Shown in pieces: positions 25,855-34,896 of a stretch of 64,000 nt of DNA. Where the stretch lies: assembly GCF_022346545.1 (NCBI RefSeq), contig NZ_JAKRNU010000005.1, positions 186,001-250,000 of the forward strand. Direction: 5' to 3'. Positions within the stretch are counted from its first letter, which is position 1. Every line of letters begins with the position of its first letter. Below the pieces are notes generated by a model. It was not told the origin of the DNA. It did not search any database and worked only from the letters and a program-made list of their open reading frames with translations. The stretch is from Sporosarcina sp. ACRSM. Lineage in GTDB: Bacteria > Bacillota > Bacilli > Bacillales_A > Planococcaceae. Made by a program: the position numbers and the translations under genes.

Positions 25855-27036
25855 TTAAACAACTGTTTCGCGTGGACTTTTCCACTTCATCGATAAGAAC
25901 ATCGTCCCCGCAAGAACAATCAGACCGAGTATGAACGGATACAAAATCTGCACATCGTACAATACGCCTGCCAGAAGCGGACCGAGCACGTTACCAATAC
26001 TCATATAGGCATTGTTCATGCCCATTGCGAACCCTTGCTCTTCTCCAGCCAATTTTGAAATCAGTGTCGTCAGAACAGGTCTTAAAATAGAAGTTGCAAG
26101 GAAAATAATCATTGTCACCCCAAAAAACAAAATATAGCTTGGAGCGATAATGGAAAGCAAAAATCCAAGTGCGGCAACTCCGAGGAAAATATTCAGAACG
26201 GCGTTTTCCCCAAACCGGCGCACAACCCGATCAACAGCAAATACTTGAATAATGACACTAATAATACCTGTCGATGTCACCATGACCGCAATGTCTTTCG
26301 GTGAAGCCCCGAACTGATTATCAACGAAAAGGCCTAAAACCGATTCATATGCCATCAAACCGAAACTCATCACAAGCGTAATGACCAAAGGGATAAAATA
26401 AGGTTTCTTAACAGATTGAGCAATTTCTATCACCATCGGTTCCGGCTTTTTAAGAGGAGCATCCACTTTTGCTACGCGGCTCTCCTTGAGCATGAATGCC
26501 GAGAAAACAACCGCAAAAACCCCCACGATTGCTGAAACGAGCAACGGCATTTTCAAACCGAAATCTGCTAAAAAACCACCGATACCAGGGCCAATCACAA
26601 TGCCGAGTGACATCGATGCAGAAATAAGACTATTTCCTTTTGCTCGCTGATCCATCGTCGTAATGTCAGCAACATAGGCAAAGATTGCCGGCACTAATAG
26701 CGCTGCTCCGACTCCACCAATTACACGTGAAAGATACAGCACGCCAATTGAATCCGAAAAATAGAAAACAAACATCGAAAGCGCCAAGACACTCAACCCT
26801 GCAATGATCATCACTCTTCGCCCATACTTATCCGCCCATTTCCCCGCGATGGGTGACATAATCAGCTGTGCACCCGCAAAAATGGAGAGCATCAATCCTG
26901 CCGCCTTGCCTCCTTGTCCGATTGATATTAAATATGCTGGTAAAATGGGAATAATAATACCAAAACTTCCTATCGCAATAAACATGTTCACCATTAAGAT
27001 AAACATTTTCTTTTTTTGATCTTGCGTCAAATCCAT
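25855..27036 (-). CDS. MFS multidrug exporter, NorA/Bmr-like
   Basis: This 393-residue 12-helix protein has the family start (MFILMVNMFIAIGSFGIIIPILPAYL), GKWADKYGRRVMII in loop 2, and the motif C stretch GIVIGPGIGGFLAD typical of drug antiporters. This resembles B. subtilis Bmr/Blt and staphylococcal NorA. A GGATGGCT hairpin follows the gene but has no T-run. No regulator is adjacent. Confidence 0.85.
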   Translation of the reverse strand: MDLTQDQKKKMFILMVNMFIAIGSFGIIIPILPAYLISIGQGGKAAGLMLSIFAGAQLIMSPIAGKWADKYGRRVMIIAGLSVLALSMFVFYFSDSIGVLYLSRVIGGVGAALLVPAIFAYVADITTMDQRAKGNSLISASMSLGIVIGPGIGGFLADFGLKMPLLVSAIVGVFAVVFSAFMLKESRVAKVDAPLKKPEPMVIEIAQSVKKPYFIPLVITLVMSFGLMAYESVLGLFVDNQFGASPKDIAVMVTSTGIISVIIQVFAVDRVVRRFGENAVLNIFLGVAALGFLLSIIAPSYILFFGVTMIIFLATSILRPVLTTLISKLAGEEQGFAMGMNNAYMSIGNVLGPLLAGVLYDVQILYPFILGLIVLAGTMFLSMKWKSPRETVV

Positions 27037-27116
27037 TCACCTTCTCATCATTTTTTCACAGACTTCCTATTATAGCCTTTCCCAATTTCATTGTCACTAT
27101 TTTTTTATTTACATTT

Positions 27117-27156
27117 GAAATGCCAGCTTCCCGTGTTTGTGGAAACTGGCATTTTC
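27117..27156 (-). terminator. Terminator after the Fsr-like gene
   Basis: AATGCCAGCTTCC pairs with GGAAACTGGCATT, with a T-run on the minus strand. Confidence 0.82.
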
Positions 27157-27170
27157 TTATCCATATTCAT

Positions 27171-28394
27171 TTATCCTTTAGTCGGTGTTGCTGTTAGTTT
27201 TTGATCACTCGGAAGTGCCAAGCTGACAAGCCCAAGAAGTGGCAATAACGAAATAATGATCATTGTGGGAAGAATTCCTAAGTGATCCATAAAAATTCCA
27301 ACAACGACTGCTCCAACTGCACCCATTCCGAATGACAGCCCGACCGTCAAGCCTGCCATTGTGCCAATTTTACTCGGGACTAATTCTTGCGCATAGACGA
27401 CTGTTACAGTGAAACTGAGCATGATGACAAACCCGATGAACATCAAGAGTATGACAACCGCCCACAACGGAACATACGGCAAAGCCAGACAGAAAGGAAG
27501 CGGTACTACGAGTGAAAGCATGATAATCTTCTTTCTACCAAACCGATCTGCCATAGGCCCCCCGAATAATGTCCCTAACGCACCAAATGCCATAAATAAG
27601 AAGATATACAAAAACCCTCGTTCACTTTGTAGATCGTACTTTTCCATCAAATGAAAAATAAAAAAGCTCGTAATGCTCGTTACGTAAAAAGAGCGGGCAA
27701 AAATGATAACAAAAATCAATGTAAGAGCAGTACCTACTTGTTTTTTCGTCAAATTCCCCAACGAAGACAGGATGACTTTTTTTCGCTTTGCCGTTTGTTC
27801 TTGTTCTAACTGTTTTTTATACCATGCCGATATTCTCATCAAGATAATAAAACCGATTGCCGCAACGATTATGAAAAAGGCTGCACTTTTTTGACCATAA
27901 GGCACCAATATGTATGCACCAATCAACGGAGCGAGCGCTTGTCCGGAATTTCCTCCAACTTGGTAAATCGATTGGGAAAGCCCCCGTTTCGAACCTGCTG
28001 CCATATAGGATACACGCGATCCTTCCGGATGAAAAACGGCTGAGCCCAATCCGAGTATAATGACGGCAACTAACAACGTCCAATAATTTGGTGCGAATGC
28101 AATCCCCGCCATACCGATCAGTGAAAAAATCATACCCGTCGGAAGTGCAAAAGGCATCGGTTTTTTATCACTGATAAAGCCGACGACAGGCTGTAGAACA
28201 GATGCAACCATATTCAAAGCAAAAGCGATGTATCCAAGTTGTGTAAAGGTCAAGCCTTTCTCCTGCTCCAACACTGGAAATAACGCCGGAATGACTGCTT
28301 GCAACGTATCATTTAGTAAATGGCAACCCCCGATTGCAAACATGATCGGATAAACCGGGTTGCCCAAAATCGGTGTTTCTTTCATTGTAGCCAT
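27171..28394 (-). CDS. MFS transporter, fosmidomycin-resistance (Fsr)-like
   Basis: This 407-residue protein has 12 helices. Its sequence resembles the Fsr family: the N-terminal GGCHLLNDTLQAVIPALFP, then GLGSAVFHPEGSRVSYMAAG and YQVGGNSGQALAPL. Fsr exports fosmidomycin in E. coli; the real substrate here is not known. Upstream on its promoter side are two direct copies of ATATCGTAA. Confidence 0.83.
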   Translation of the reverse strand: MATMKETPILGNPVYPIMFAIGGCHLLNDTLQAVIPALFPVLEQEKGLTFTQLGYIAFALNMVASVLQPVVGFISDKKPMPFALPTGMIFSLIGMAGIAFAPNYWTLLVAVIILGLGSAVFHPEGSRVSYMAAGSKRGLSQSIYQVGGNSGQALAPLIGAYILVPYGQKSAAFFIIVAAIGFIILMRISAWYKKQLEQEQTAKRKKVILSSLGNLTKKQVGTALTLIFVIIFARSFYVTSITSFFIFHLMEKYDLQSERGFLYIFLFMAFGALGTLFGGPMADRFGRKKIIMLSLVVPLPFCLALPYVPLWAVVILLMFIGFVIMLSFTVTVVYAQELVPSKIGTMAGLTVGLSFGMGAVGAVVVGIFMDHLGILPTMIIISLLPLLGLVSLALPSDQKLTATPTKG

Positions 28395-28557
28395 TAATCC
28401 TCACACTCTTTCTTGTTCTCGAAATATCGTAATAGATTCAGTATATCGTAAATTCCGGAAAATGAAACAATTACTCGAGCGAAAACAATGCTTATAATTT
28501 CTAAAGACGCTATACTAATAGTTGAGAAGGATTATCATTGTTAAGGAGCGAATGAAT

Positions 28558-29130
28558 TTGAATATCCATGAAGCGATTAAAACACGGCGAAGTATTTCTC
28601 TTGTAACAGAGCAAGAAGTGCCGGAAGAGCTGATCGAACAAATCATCGAAGCGGGTACATATGCGCCTAACCACCATAAATCGGAACCATGGCGTTTTTT
28701 CGTCCTACGTGGCGATGGTCGCAAGAAATTAGGTAAAGTCCTTGCTGCTATTACAAAATCTCAACAGGAAGATCCCCTCTCTGCGGACAGTTTAGCAAAA
28801 ATTGAACGCAGTGAACGCAATCCGCTCCGTGCGCCTGTCATCATTGCTGTCGGTGTTGAACCGGGTACTGAGGACAAAATCATTGAAAAAGAAGAGTTTG
28901 CCGCTGTGAGTAGCGCAGTCCAAAACATGCTGTTAACAGCCCATGCACTCGGATTAGGTGCCATTTGGAGAACGGGTGCGATTTGCTATCACCCTCAAGT
29001 GCGCGACTTCTTCGGCCTATCCGAAAAAGGGGAGCTCTCCGCCTTTATTTACCTCGGTTACCCGGATTTCGAACCAAAACCTTATACGAGAACAGATGCC
29101 AAAAAATTGACAACTTGGATCGACGCTTAA
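28558..29130 (+). CDS. Nitroreductase family protein, YdjA-like
   Basis: This FMN-dependent nitroreductase fold has 190 residues. The N-terminal AIKTRRSISLVTEQEVPEELI and APNHHKSEPWRFFVL phosphate-binding region are family hallmarks, with GLGAIWRTGA near residue 130. Starts at ATG 28552 or TTG 28558 are possible; TTG is favoured because AAGGAG is nine bases upstream of it and only three from the ATG. The gene stands alone and its substrate is unknown. Confidence 0.85.
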   Translation: MNIHEAIKTRRSISLVTEQEVPEELIEQIIEAGTYAPNHHKSEPWRFFVLRGDGRKKLGKVLAAITKSQQEDPLSADSLAKIERSERNPLRAPVIIAVGVEPGTEDKIIEKEEFAAVSSAVQNMLLTAHALGLGAIWRTGAICYHPQVRDFFGLSEKGELSAFIYLGYPDFEPKPYTRTDAKKLTTWIDA

Positions 29131-29139
29131 TCTTCTACT

Positions 29140-29169
29140 GCCCATCAAACAACTTTGATGGGTTTTTTA
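29140..29169 (+). terminator. Terminator after the nitroreductase gene
   Basis: CCCATCAAA and TTTGATGGG form a perfect stem followed by TTTTTT. Confidence 0.88.
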
Positions 29170-29310
29170 ATCAAAGATCAGCAAAACGAAAACAACTTTT
29201 CGCAAAGCAAGTCCCCTCAACTATTTCGGCGCTTCCTACCTCCTGAATAATCCCAGTCGCCCCACTCATATATAATCGAATAGAGGATAAAAGATGAGGA
29301 GGTCATCAAT

Positions 29311-30225
29311 TTGAAGATTCTAATCGTTGGGGCAGGAGCGATCGGTGGGTATTTTGGCGGGCGGTTATTGGAAAAAGGGGTGGATGTCACTTTTCTTGTC
29401 CGAGAAAAACGGAAAATGCAGCTTGAAAAAACAGGGTTAAACATTGACAGTGTGCATGGCAATGCGCAACTTGTCCCTCGTCTACTTACTACAAACGATA
29501 AGACCGAGACATTCGATGTCATCCTTATTTCCACAAAATCTTACCATCTCACACAAGTAATTGAAGACATACGACCTTCTGTCAAAAATGACACGACAAT
29601 CCTTCCCCTGTTAAACGGAATCGCACATATCGATCTGTTCATTGAACATTTCGGCGAAGAAACCGTCATTGGCGGTCTTTGTTTCATTGAAACAACACTC
29701 GACAAACGTGGAACCATCATTCAAAAAAGCCCGATTCATCAGCTCATTTACGGCGAGCGATCCGGGAAGATCACTCCGCGAATTGAAAAATTGCAAGAAG
29801 TATTCGAAGGAGCCAATGCAGCATTTGAAGTAAGTCCACAAATCATTCAAGAAATGTGGCATAAATATTTGTTCATCGCTACGCTTTCTGGAATCACGTC
29901 CCTTATGGGGTCTGCAATCGGTCCTATTATGACATTGGAAAGTGGGCGTCATACTATCGCTTCCGTTCTAACAGAAATCGAATCCATCATGCAGAAAATC
30001 GGTGCCCCTATCCAGGAGAATATTACGGAAGAAGTATTCGCCAAAATAAGTCGAATGCCTTTCGGTATGAAGTCATCCATGCAACGGGATATGGAGAAAT
30101 CGCTTCCATTGGAAGCAGATCATTTACATGGTTTCTTATTGCAACATGCCTCTACCCACCAAATCCCAGTTCCAATACTGGAAACCATCTATACAAAACT
30201 GAAAATCTACGAAAATGAGCGTTGA
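29311..30225 (+). CDS. panE: 2-dehydropantoate 2-reductase (ketopantoate reductase) family
   Basis: This 304-residue protein has GAGAIGGYFGGRL as the NADPH-binding loop near residues 7-19 and STKSYH in the first domain. The C-terminal ApbA domain carries the conserved lysine in MWHKYLFIATLSG. It would reduce 2-dehydropantoate to pantoate for CoA synthesis, though paralogues of other function are common in this family. TTG 29311 follows GAGGAGGTC. It is a single-gene unit. Confidence 0.82.
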   Translation: MKILIVGAGAIGGYFGGRLLEKGVDVTFLVREKRKMQLEKTGLNIDSVHGNAQLVPRLLTTNDKTETFDVILISTKSYHLTQVIEDIRPSVKNDTTILPLLNGIAHIDLFIEHFGEETVIGGLCFIETTLDKRGTIIQKSPIHQLIYGERSGKITPRIEKLQEVFEGANAAFEVSPQIIQEMWHKYLFIATLSGITSLMGSAIGPIMTLESGRHTIASVLTEIESIMQKIGAPIQENITEEVFAKISRMPFGMKSSMQRDMEKSLPLEADHLHGFLLQHASTHQIPVPILETIYTKLKIYENER

Positions 30226-30269
30226 CAAAAAACGGGATCGATTTGCCCAAAGGCCGATCCCGTTTTTTG
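30226..30269 (+). terminator. Terminator after panE-like gene
   Basis: AAAACGGGATCG pairs with CGATCCCGTTTTTT. Confidence 0.85.
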
Positions 30270-30542
30270 ACGTTCAGAACCTCCATATTCCATTGAAAAT
30301 AGATAATGGTGATTAACAACAAGAAAATTAGGGTACAGAAAAAATAAGAGGGTTCAATCCATCATTGATCGAACCAGAACAATTGAACTTGGCAATCGGA
30401 ATATCAAGAATCAATTCGTCCTAAACGCTCACCATCATTTCAGGAAATATTATACACCCCTTTTACTTCACTTATAATTGACGATTCTTTTGGCTACACT
30501 CTCCATATGACTGAATCACGCTAGAAAGGGTTGGAATGGCAT
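30270..30542. other. Intergenic gap without a visible gene
   Basis: About 270 bases hold no ORF with a credible ribosome binding site. A TATAAT at 30473-30478 with TATACA 16 bases upstream may be the promoter of the next gene. Confidence 0.5.
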
Positions 30543-30920
30543 ATGTCCATACTTAACGGTGAAGTGTTAATAACTTATTTTCCTGCTGCTCTTTTATTGA
30601 TCACCTTCGAAGTCATCATGTCGATTTATAAATCGGATGTTTTCCAATGGTCCGCGAAGCATGCGGTTGGAAACCTGTTCGTCAACTTAATGTGGATTGT
30701 GCTCATCCTTGTCGTTGCAATGGATCCAAAACTGTTCGATCCCGAATTTGCTGTGTATTTGGCCGGTGTCTATAACAGCACATCTGAAAAAATGACAGAT
30801 GTCATTCAATTGATTATGAACGCAGTCGTCTGCTTAGTCATTGTCACGAACATCATCGATACGTACAGCGGTTTTAATATGGTGAAGGAGAAAGAGAAAG
30901 AAAAAAGTGATCAAATTTGA
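30543..30920 (+). CDS. Small membrane protein of unknown function
   Basis: This 125-residue protein has three hydrophobic segments, near residues 10-26, 42-60 and 90-107, and a lysine/glutamate-rich tail KEKEKEKSD. I do not recognise the family. ATG 30543 is chosen over an in-frame TTG at 30531 that abuts the purine-rich site. It is a single gene whose stop lies inside the following terminator stem. Confidence 0.65.
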   Translation: MSILNGEVLITYFPAALLLITFEVIMSIYKSDVFQWSAKHAVGNLFVNLMWIVLILVVAMDPKLFDPEFAVYLAGVYNSTSEKMTDVIQLIMNAVVCLVIVTNIIDTYSGFNMVKEKEKEKSDQI

Positions 30921-30950
30921 GCATTCACTCAAATTTGATCACTTTTATTG
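30901..30950. terminator. Bidirectional terminator
   Basis: A 15-bp perfect stem (AAAAGTGATCAAATT... against its complement) with a six-base loop CATTCA lies between convergent genes. Confidence 0.88.
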
Positions 30951-31553
30951 TGTATGCATATCGACGGCTTTAGGTGTTACGGAAACGATCACACTCGTAG
31001 TAAGCCCGACAAATAAGACGGTCGTCACCGATAAAAGTAAGTGGACCGATTGGATCAAATAACTGCCGACCGAGACAATGAGAAAATCAATGATTAAAAT
31101 CATGATGCCTGGATTGATCGTCAGTTTCTTTGCAATCATTTGTGCAAGTAAGTCTGTCCCACCAATACTAATATCATGTCGAAGCATGATGCCGACCCCC
31201 GAACCAATCAAAATCCCTCCACATGCTGCACTTACTAATGGAGATAAGAGAGTTTCTCTTCCGATTATCTGCAACGGATAACAAACGTCGATAATGAGCG
31301 AAGAAAAGAGCATACCATGGATACCGTTGTAGAAAAAAGAGCGATAAAAAATCCAAGCAAGAACAAAAATCGGAATACTGATCAGTAAAAAAGTCATCCC
31401 CACTTTGACATCCAAAACGTAATGGAAGATCAAACTGATGCCCAATGCGCCTCCATCAAGCAAACCGTGCGGCAAAAGAAAGGCATTTACACCGCATGCG
31501 ACTAAAAAACTACCGATTAGGATCGTCAAAGCTTTCTGCAAAAAATACACCAA
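30945..31553 (-). CDS. YitT family membrane protein without the DUF2179 domain
   Basis: This 202-residue membrane protein has about five to six helices. It has the family landmarks GVNAFLLPHGLLDGGALGISL near residue 25 and GSGVGIMLRHDISIGGTDLLAQ near residue 115. Most YitT proteins continue into a soluble DUF2179 domain of about 80 residues; this one ends at the last helix, so it is a membrane-only member. Role unknown. Confidence 0.82.
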   Translation of the reverse strand: MVYFLQKALTILIGSFLVACGVNAFLLPHGLLDGGALGISLIFHYVLDVKVGMTFLLISIPIFVLAWIFYRSFFYNGIHGMLFSSLIIDVCYPLQIIGRETLLSPLVSAACGGILIGSGVGIMLRHDISIGGTDLLAQMIAKKLTINPGIMILIIDFLIVSVGSYLIQSVHLLLSVTTVLFVGLTTSVIVSVTPKAVDMHTQ

Positions 31554-31616
31554 ACCCCACCCATTTTGTTTTATTTATAGATGTATATGCTTGGGCTAAC
31601 AAAATCTTCACTCATA

Positions 31617-31675
31617 AAAAAGGACTGATCCGAAAATCCCTGATAATGACTTTCGAATCAGTCCTTCTTTTTTCC
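31617..31675. terminator. Bidirectional terminator
   Basis: AAAAAAGGACTGAT and ATCAGTCCTTCTTTTTT pair around a long loop (with CGAAA/TTTCG continuing the stem). Confidence 0.82.
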
Positions 31676-31676
31676 A

Positions 31677-31991
31677 TTAGATCCATCTGCCGACAATCGG
31701 ATAATTATACGGTTCGCCATTCAGCGCTTTCACAATACCGATGATCGGGACGATAAGCCACATAAGTCCAAAACCGATAACCATCGGAATCCCGATAATC
31801 ACAACGATGAGCAACGCCGAAATACTGATGATCACACCCATCACAAGTTGGAACAGAATTGCTTGTATGGATAACCGTTTTACTTCGTCATCTTCCGTAG
31901 AGTGAGCAACGAGAAAAATAATAAATGGCACTAAAAAGGGAGCAAAAAAAGCACTGGCGTGTATCAATACTTTCATACCTGTTTTTTCCAC
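31677..31991 (-). CDS. DUF4870 membrane protein
   Basis: This 104-residue protein has three membrane helices and matches the DUF4870 pattern: an N-terminal helix ending FIIFLVAHSTEDDEVKRLSIQAILFQL, and a C-terminal IIGIVKALNGEPYNYPIVGRWI. Function of the family is unknown. Single gene. Confidence 0.82.
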   Translation of the reverse strand: MEKTGMKVLIHASAFFAPFLVPFIIFLVAHSTEDDEVKRLSIQAILFQLVMGVIISISALLIVVIIGIPMVIGFGLMWLIVPIIGIVKALNGEPYNYPIVGRWI

Positions 31992-32112
31992 TCGAACAAC
32001 CTCCCTACTTTCTTCTTGTACCTAATTATACGTATATAGAAAGAGGAAGTTTCATCGACTTTCGATTGAGTTTGAACCAATAGTATTTTTGAACGTTCTG
32101 ATTCACAGGATC

Positions 32113-32352
32113 TCATTTATCGATTTTCAGTAATTCATTTTGCCCCGATGTATAATCCAGCTTCATCTTCTCCAATTCGAGTTTCATTTTCTCCGTTTCT
32201 ACAATAAAGTTCTGCTGTTTCAATTTCTCCAATTCAATTTCATCACGAACCGTTTCCGCTTTAATTTTCGCGATTCTGCGATTGTGATCCGTAATGATGG
32301 CAGTAATCGGTACAGTCATGACAATTGCAACGATTAGTACAGCGGTCAGCAT
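32113..32352 (-). CDS. Small membrane-anchored coiled-coil protein
   Basis: This 79-residue protein has an N-terminal helix (LTAVLIVAIVMTVPITAII, residues 2-20) followed by a long charged heptad region (RRIAKIKAETVRDEIELEKLKQQ). This resembles small PspB/YvlD-neighbour-type proteins, but I cannot assign a family. Single gene with AAGGGGAGAT ahead of the ATG. Confidence 0.65.
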   Translation of the reverse strand: MLTAVLIVAIVMTVPITAIITDHNRRIAKIKAETVRDEIELEKLKQQNFIVETEKMKLELEKMKLDYTSGQNELLKIDK

Positions 32353-32501
32353 GATAATCTCCCCTTGCCGTTTATTTGTTTCAATTGTACATGATTGAAA
32401 TGAACGATCCCACTTTTTTCGTTGTCATCCACATCCTAACGGCTACCGAACGGCTAGATGGGCATACTATCCGAATACCTTGATAGAAATGGGGTTTTTA
32501 T

Positions 32502-33779
32502 ATGAAAGACACACTTGCAGAAGCGGTAAAGCGCTATGCACTCCCTTTTGAATCGGATGCAGATTTTGCACCTCTTCTCGAAGCAATCGGAGATGCAAAA
32601 ATCGTTCTATTAGGGGAAGCGAGTCACGGCACTTCTGAATTTTATAAAGTCAGGGCGAAGCTATCCAAATTGCTGATCGAACAGAAAGGGTTCTCTGCCA
32701 TCGCGGTAGAAGGCGATTGGCCATCCGCTCAGCACGTGAACAAATTTATAAAAGGGTATAACAAGCAAGATTTGACGGTACATGAGGTGTTGAGCGCATT
32801 TAGTAGATGGCCGACGTGGATGTGGGCAAACGAAGAAATTGCAGAATTCATCAGCTGGTTGCAAGTGCATAACCTGCACAAAGCAACGGAACAGAAAGTC
32901 GGTTTTTACGGCATCGACTTGTACAGCCTTTGGGAATCCATCGATGAAATCATCCGGTATTTAACCGAAACCAATCCTGCTGGCGCCGATTTGGAATTGG
33001 CTAAGAAAGCCTTTTCCTGTTTTGAACCGTTTAATGGCATGCCTGAACATTATGCGATTTCCACCGCCCATTTTTCGCTAGTATGCATTGATGAAGTCAG
33101 TAATCTGTTAGCATCCATCCGTTCACACGCCAAACACTATGAAGATGAGCAGGAAGCAGAGTTGAATTTGAAAGTGAATGCACTCGTCACAAAAAATGCC
33201 GAAGATTATTACCGGACAATGCTTCAAGACAATGCCCATTCCTGGAATATCCGTGATGAACATATGGTCGAAGCCCTACATGAAATCCGGAACCATCACG
33301 GGGAAGAGACCAAAATCATCGTTTGGGAGCATAACACTCATATTGGCGATGCCCGCGCAACGACGATGCAGGACGATGGCATGTTAAACGTTGGCCAATT
33401 GCTGCGTCAACAACATAAAAAAGAAGAGGTCTTTGCAATCGGATTTGGTACGCATCGTGGCACAGTCATTGCAGCCGAAAAATGGGGACTCCCCTTCGAA
33501 AGCATCGATGTACCGCCAGCGCGCCAACATTCGTGGGAGGACCTACTACACAAAGCTGGTGCTTACGACAAATTGTATGTATTCAATGATACCAACCGGG
33601 ATGTTTTTTCCGGATGGGTTGGACATCGCGCAATCGGGGTCGTCTATAATCCCGAATTTGAAGCTTTCGGAAATTACGTCCCCTCGCAAATCGGCAAACG
33701 TTACGATGCTTTCATTTACCTTGATCAAACAAAAGCCCTGACGCCGATAAAACTAAAAGAAGTCGTAAATGAAATATGA
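32502..33779 (+). CDS. Erythromycin esterase family protein
   Basis: This 425-residue protein of the Ere/succinoglycan-like esterase family has the general-base motif LLGEASHGTSEFYKVRAKL near residues 38-56. VEGDWPSAQHVNKFIKG follows, then EHNTHIGDARATTM near residue 275, where the second histidine lies. Chromosomal homologues in Bacillales are widespread and often do not confer macrolide resistance, so the substrate should not be assumed. A terminator follows. Confidence 0.85.
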   Translation: MKDTLAEAVKRYALPFESDADFAPLLEAIGDAKIVLLGEASHGTSEFYKVRAKLSKLLIEQKGFSAIAVEGDWPSAQHVNKFIKGYNKQDLTVHEVLSAFSRWPTWMWANEEIAEFISWLQVHNLHKATEQKVGFYGIDLYSLWESIDEIIRYLTETNPAGADLELAKKAFSCFEPFNGMPEHYAISTAHFSLVCIDEVSNLLASIRSHAKHYEDEQEAELNLKVNALVTKNAEDYYRTMLQDNAHSWNIRDEHMVEALHEIRNHHGEETKIIVWEHNTHIGDARATTMQDDGMLNVGQLLRQQHKKEEVFAIGFGTHRGTVIAAEKWGLPFESIDVPPARQHSWEDLLHKAGAYDKLYVFNDTNRDVFSGWVGHRAIGVVYNPEFEAFGNYVPSQIGKRYDAFIYLDQTKALTPIKLKEVVNEI

Positions 33780-33789
33780 AAACATGACA

Positions 33790-33839
33790 GAAAAATGATG
33801 TACGCGATTGTTACGTTAATCCGGTACATCATTTTTCTT
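33790..33839 (+). terminator. Terminator after the esterase gene
   Basis: AAAAATGATGTAC pairs with GTACATCATTTTT around a 20-base loop. Confidence 0.82.
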
Positions 33840-33914
33840 GATTGATAGGTAGCGCAAGAGGAAAATACCATAACTCTATAGCTAAACTGTCGTAACAAAT
33901 CATAAGCTTTGGAA

Positions 33915-34247
33915 TCAATCTTCACGCTGCTCATTTTCAACGACTCTTTTAAGTTCCGAAAGTTTGGATTCCCAAAAGGGGCCAAAAAACTCCAGCCAGG
34001 ACTGCAATTTCTGTAGGGGCTTTGTTTCCAGATGGTAAAGCTTTTCACGTCCCACTTTTTGCGAACGGACAAGTCCCGCCGATTCTAACACGTGCAAATG
34101 CTTAGTCACTGCCGTTCTGCTCATTGGGAAGTGCTTGCTGATGGTTGAAATCGACATTTCATCATTGGCAAGCAACTCGAGAAGTTTACGTCTTGTCGGG
34201 TCTGCGATTGCTTGAAAAACATCATATGGCTGATGCTCTTCCGCCAT
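33915..34247 (-). CDS. ArsR-type winged-helix regulator paired with an SRPBCC protein
   Basis: This 110-residue HTH protein contains AIADPTRRKLLELLANDEMSISTISKHFPMSRTAVTKHLHVLESAGLV, the pattern of ArsR regulators that travel with AHSA1 proteins. It lacks metal-binding cysteines, so its signal is not a thiolate-bound metal. The ATG directly follows the stop of the SRPBCC gene. A near-perfect operator covers the promoter of the pair, suggesting autoregulation. Confidence 0.88.
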   Translation of the reverse strand: MAEEHQPYDVFQAIADPTRRKLLELLANDEMSISTISKHFPMSRTAVTKHLHVLESAGLVRSQKVGREKLYHLETKPLQKLQSWLEFFGPFWESKLSELKRVVENEQRED

Positions 34248-34667
34248 TTAAGCCTCCACTACATTTTTCAGTTTGAGCACGAGTCCATCCCATCCGTATG
34301 ACATACGTGAACGTACTTCCAAATGGGATTCCCCGAATTCTGTCTGTTCCCCTTCATTCCAACCGGCATGGATCAATGCCAATTCCGTTCCGTTTTCCGT
34401 TGCTTTCAACTCAAACGTAATCTGCCAATCCTTTCCCCACTCAAAAGATAAACGGTTCGGCGGACTCACTTCAGTCACCTTACAGGCAGAGTTGCCCCAC
34501 GGCCCAGCTTGTATGATAAATTCTTTCCCCTCAATCGGCTCCATATCATTCGGCATGAACCAAGCCGCAATCCCTTCAGCGGTCGCAACATATTCCCACA
34601 CCTTTTCGATTGGTGCATGGATCATTACATTTTTTCTTACTTCTGCAAAATTTTCATTTTTCGACAT
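34248..34667 (-). CDS. SRPBCC (AHSA1/START-like) domain protein
   Basis: This 139-residue protein has the AHSA1 pattern: VRKNVMIHAPIEKVWEYVATAEGIAAWFMPNDMEPIEGKEF at the N-terminus, then SFEWGKDWQITFEL, and a C-terminal amphipathic helix MSYGWDGLVLKLKNVVEA. ATG 34667 follows GGGAGGAATCGAT; the longer frame to 34730 would cover the operator. It is likely a small-molecule binding protein. The pairing with ArsR is common in Firmicutes but its role is unclear. Confidence 0.87.
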   Translation of the reverse strand: MSKNENFAEVRKNVMIHAPIEKVWEYVATAEGIAAWFMPNDMEPIEGKEFIIQAGPWGNSACKVTEVSPPNRLSFEWGKDWQITFELKATENGTELALIHAGWNEGEQTEFGESHLEVRSRMSYGWDGLVLKLKNVVEA

Positions 34668-34693
34668 ATCGATTCCTCCCACTTTCAAAAGCA

Positions 34694-34737
34694 AAACCAT
34701 TTGGTTGCATAAATTACTATACGCAACCAAATGGTTT
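34694..34737 (-). promoter_or_regulatory. Operator of the SRPBCC-arsR pair
   Basis: AAACCATTTGGTTGC (34694-34708) and GCAACCAAATGGTTT (34723-34737) form a perfect 15-bp inverted repeat with a 14-base centre. It overlaps the -10 element and spacer of the promoter, as expected for a repressor site. Confidence 0.85.
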
Positions 34738-34745
34738 CATGTCAA
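34716..34745 (-). promoter_or_regulatory. Promoter of the SRPBCC-arsR pair
   Basis: TTGACA (34745-34740) and TATAGT (34721-34716) with an 18-base spacer on the minus strand. Confidence 0.82.
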
Positions 34746-34791
34746 TCATTATTCAACTCTACATCCATCGATTTTCACAATGGACCAATAT

Positions 34792-34896
34792 TCATCTTGT
34801 CCGTTCTTTCACTAATTGTTGGATCAAATCGCTCTCGCGTTTTCCACCCATCACAATCATCAAAACAGCCGCAAAAATTTCGACTATTTTTCTCAT
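34792..34896 (-). CDS. Possible 34-residue small membrane peptide
   Basis: An ORF begins at ATG 34896 with GGAGGG eight bases upstream. It encodes MRKIVEIFAAVLMIVMGG, a single hydrophobic helix, then a charged tail ending KERTR. It lies in the gap upstream of the SRPBCC promoter. The good ribosome site and helix-plus-charge pattern suggest a real small protein, but its shortness leaves doubt. Confidence 0.4.
   Translation of the reverse strand: MRKIVEIFAAVLMIVMGGKRESDLIQQLVKERTR

Noticed and set aside
32502..33779. Macrolide resistance gene
   Set aside because: The erythromycin esterase fold is common in Bacillales chromosomes and no mobile context or resistance-specific features are present.
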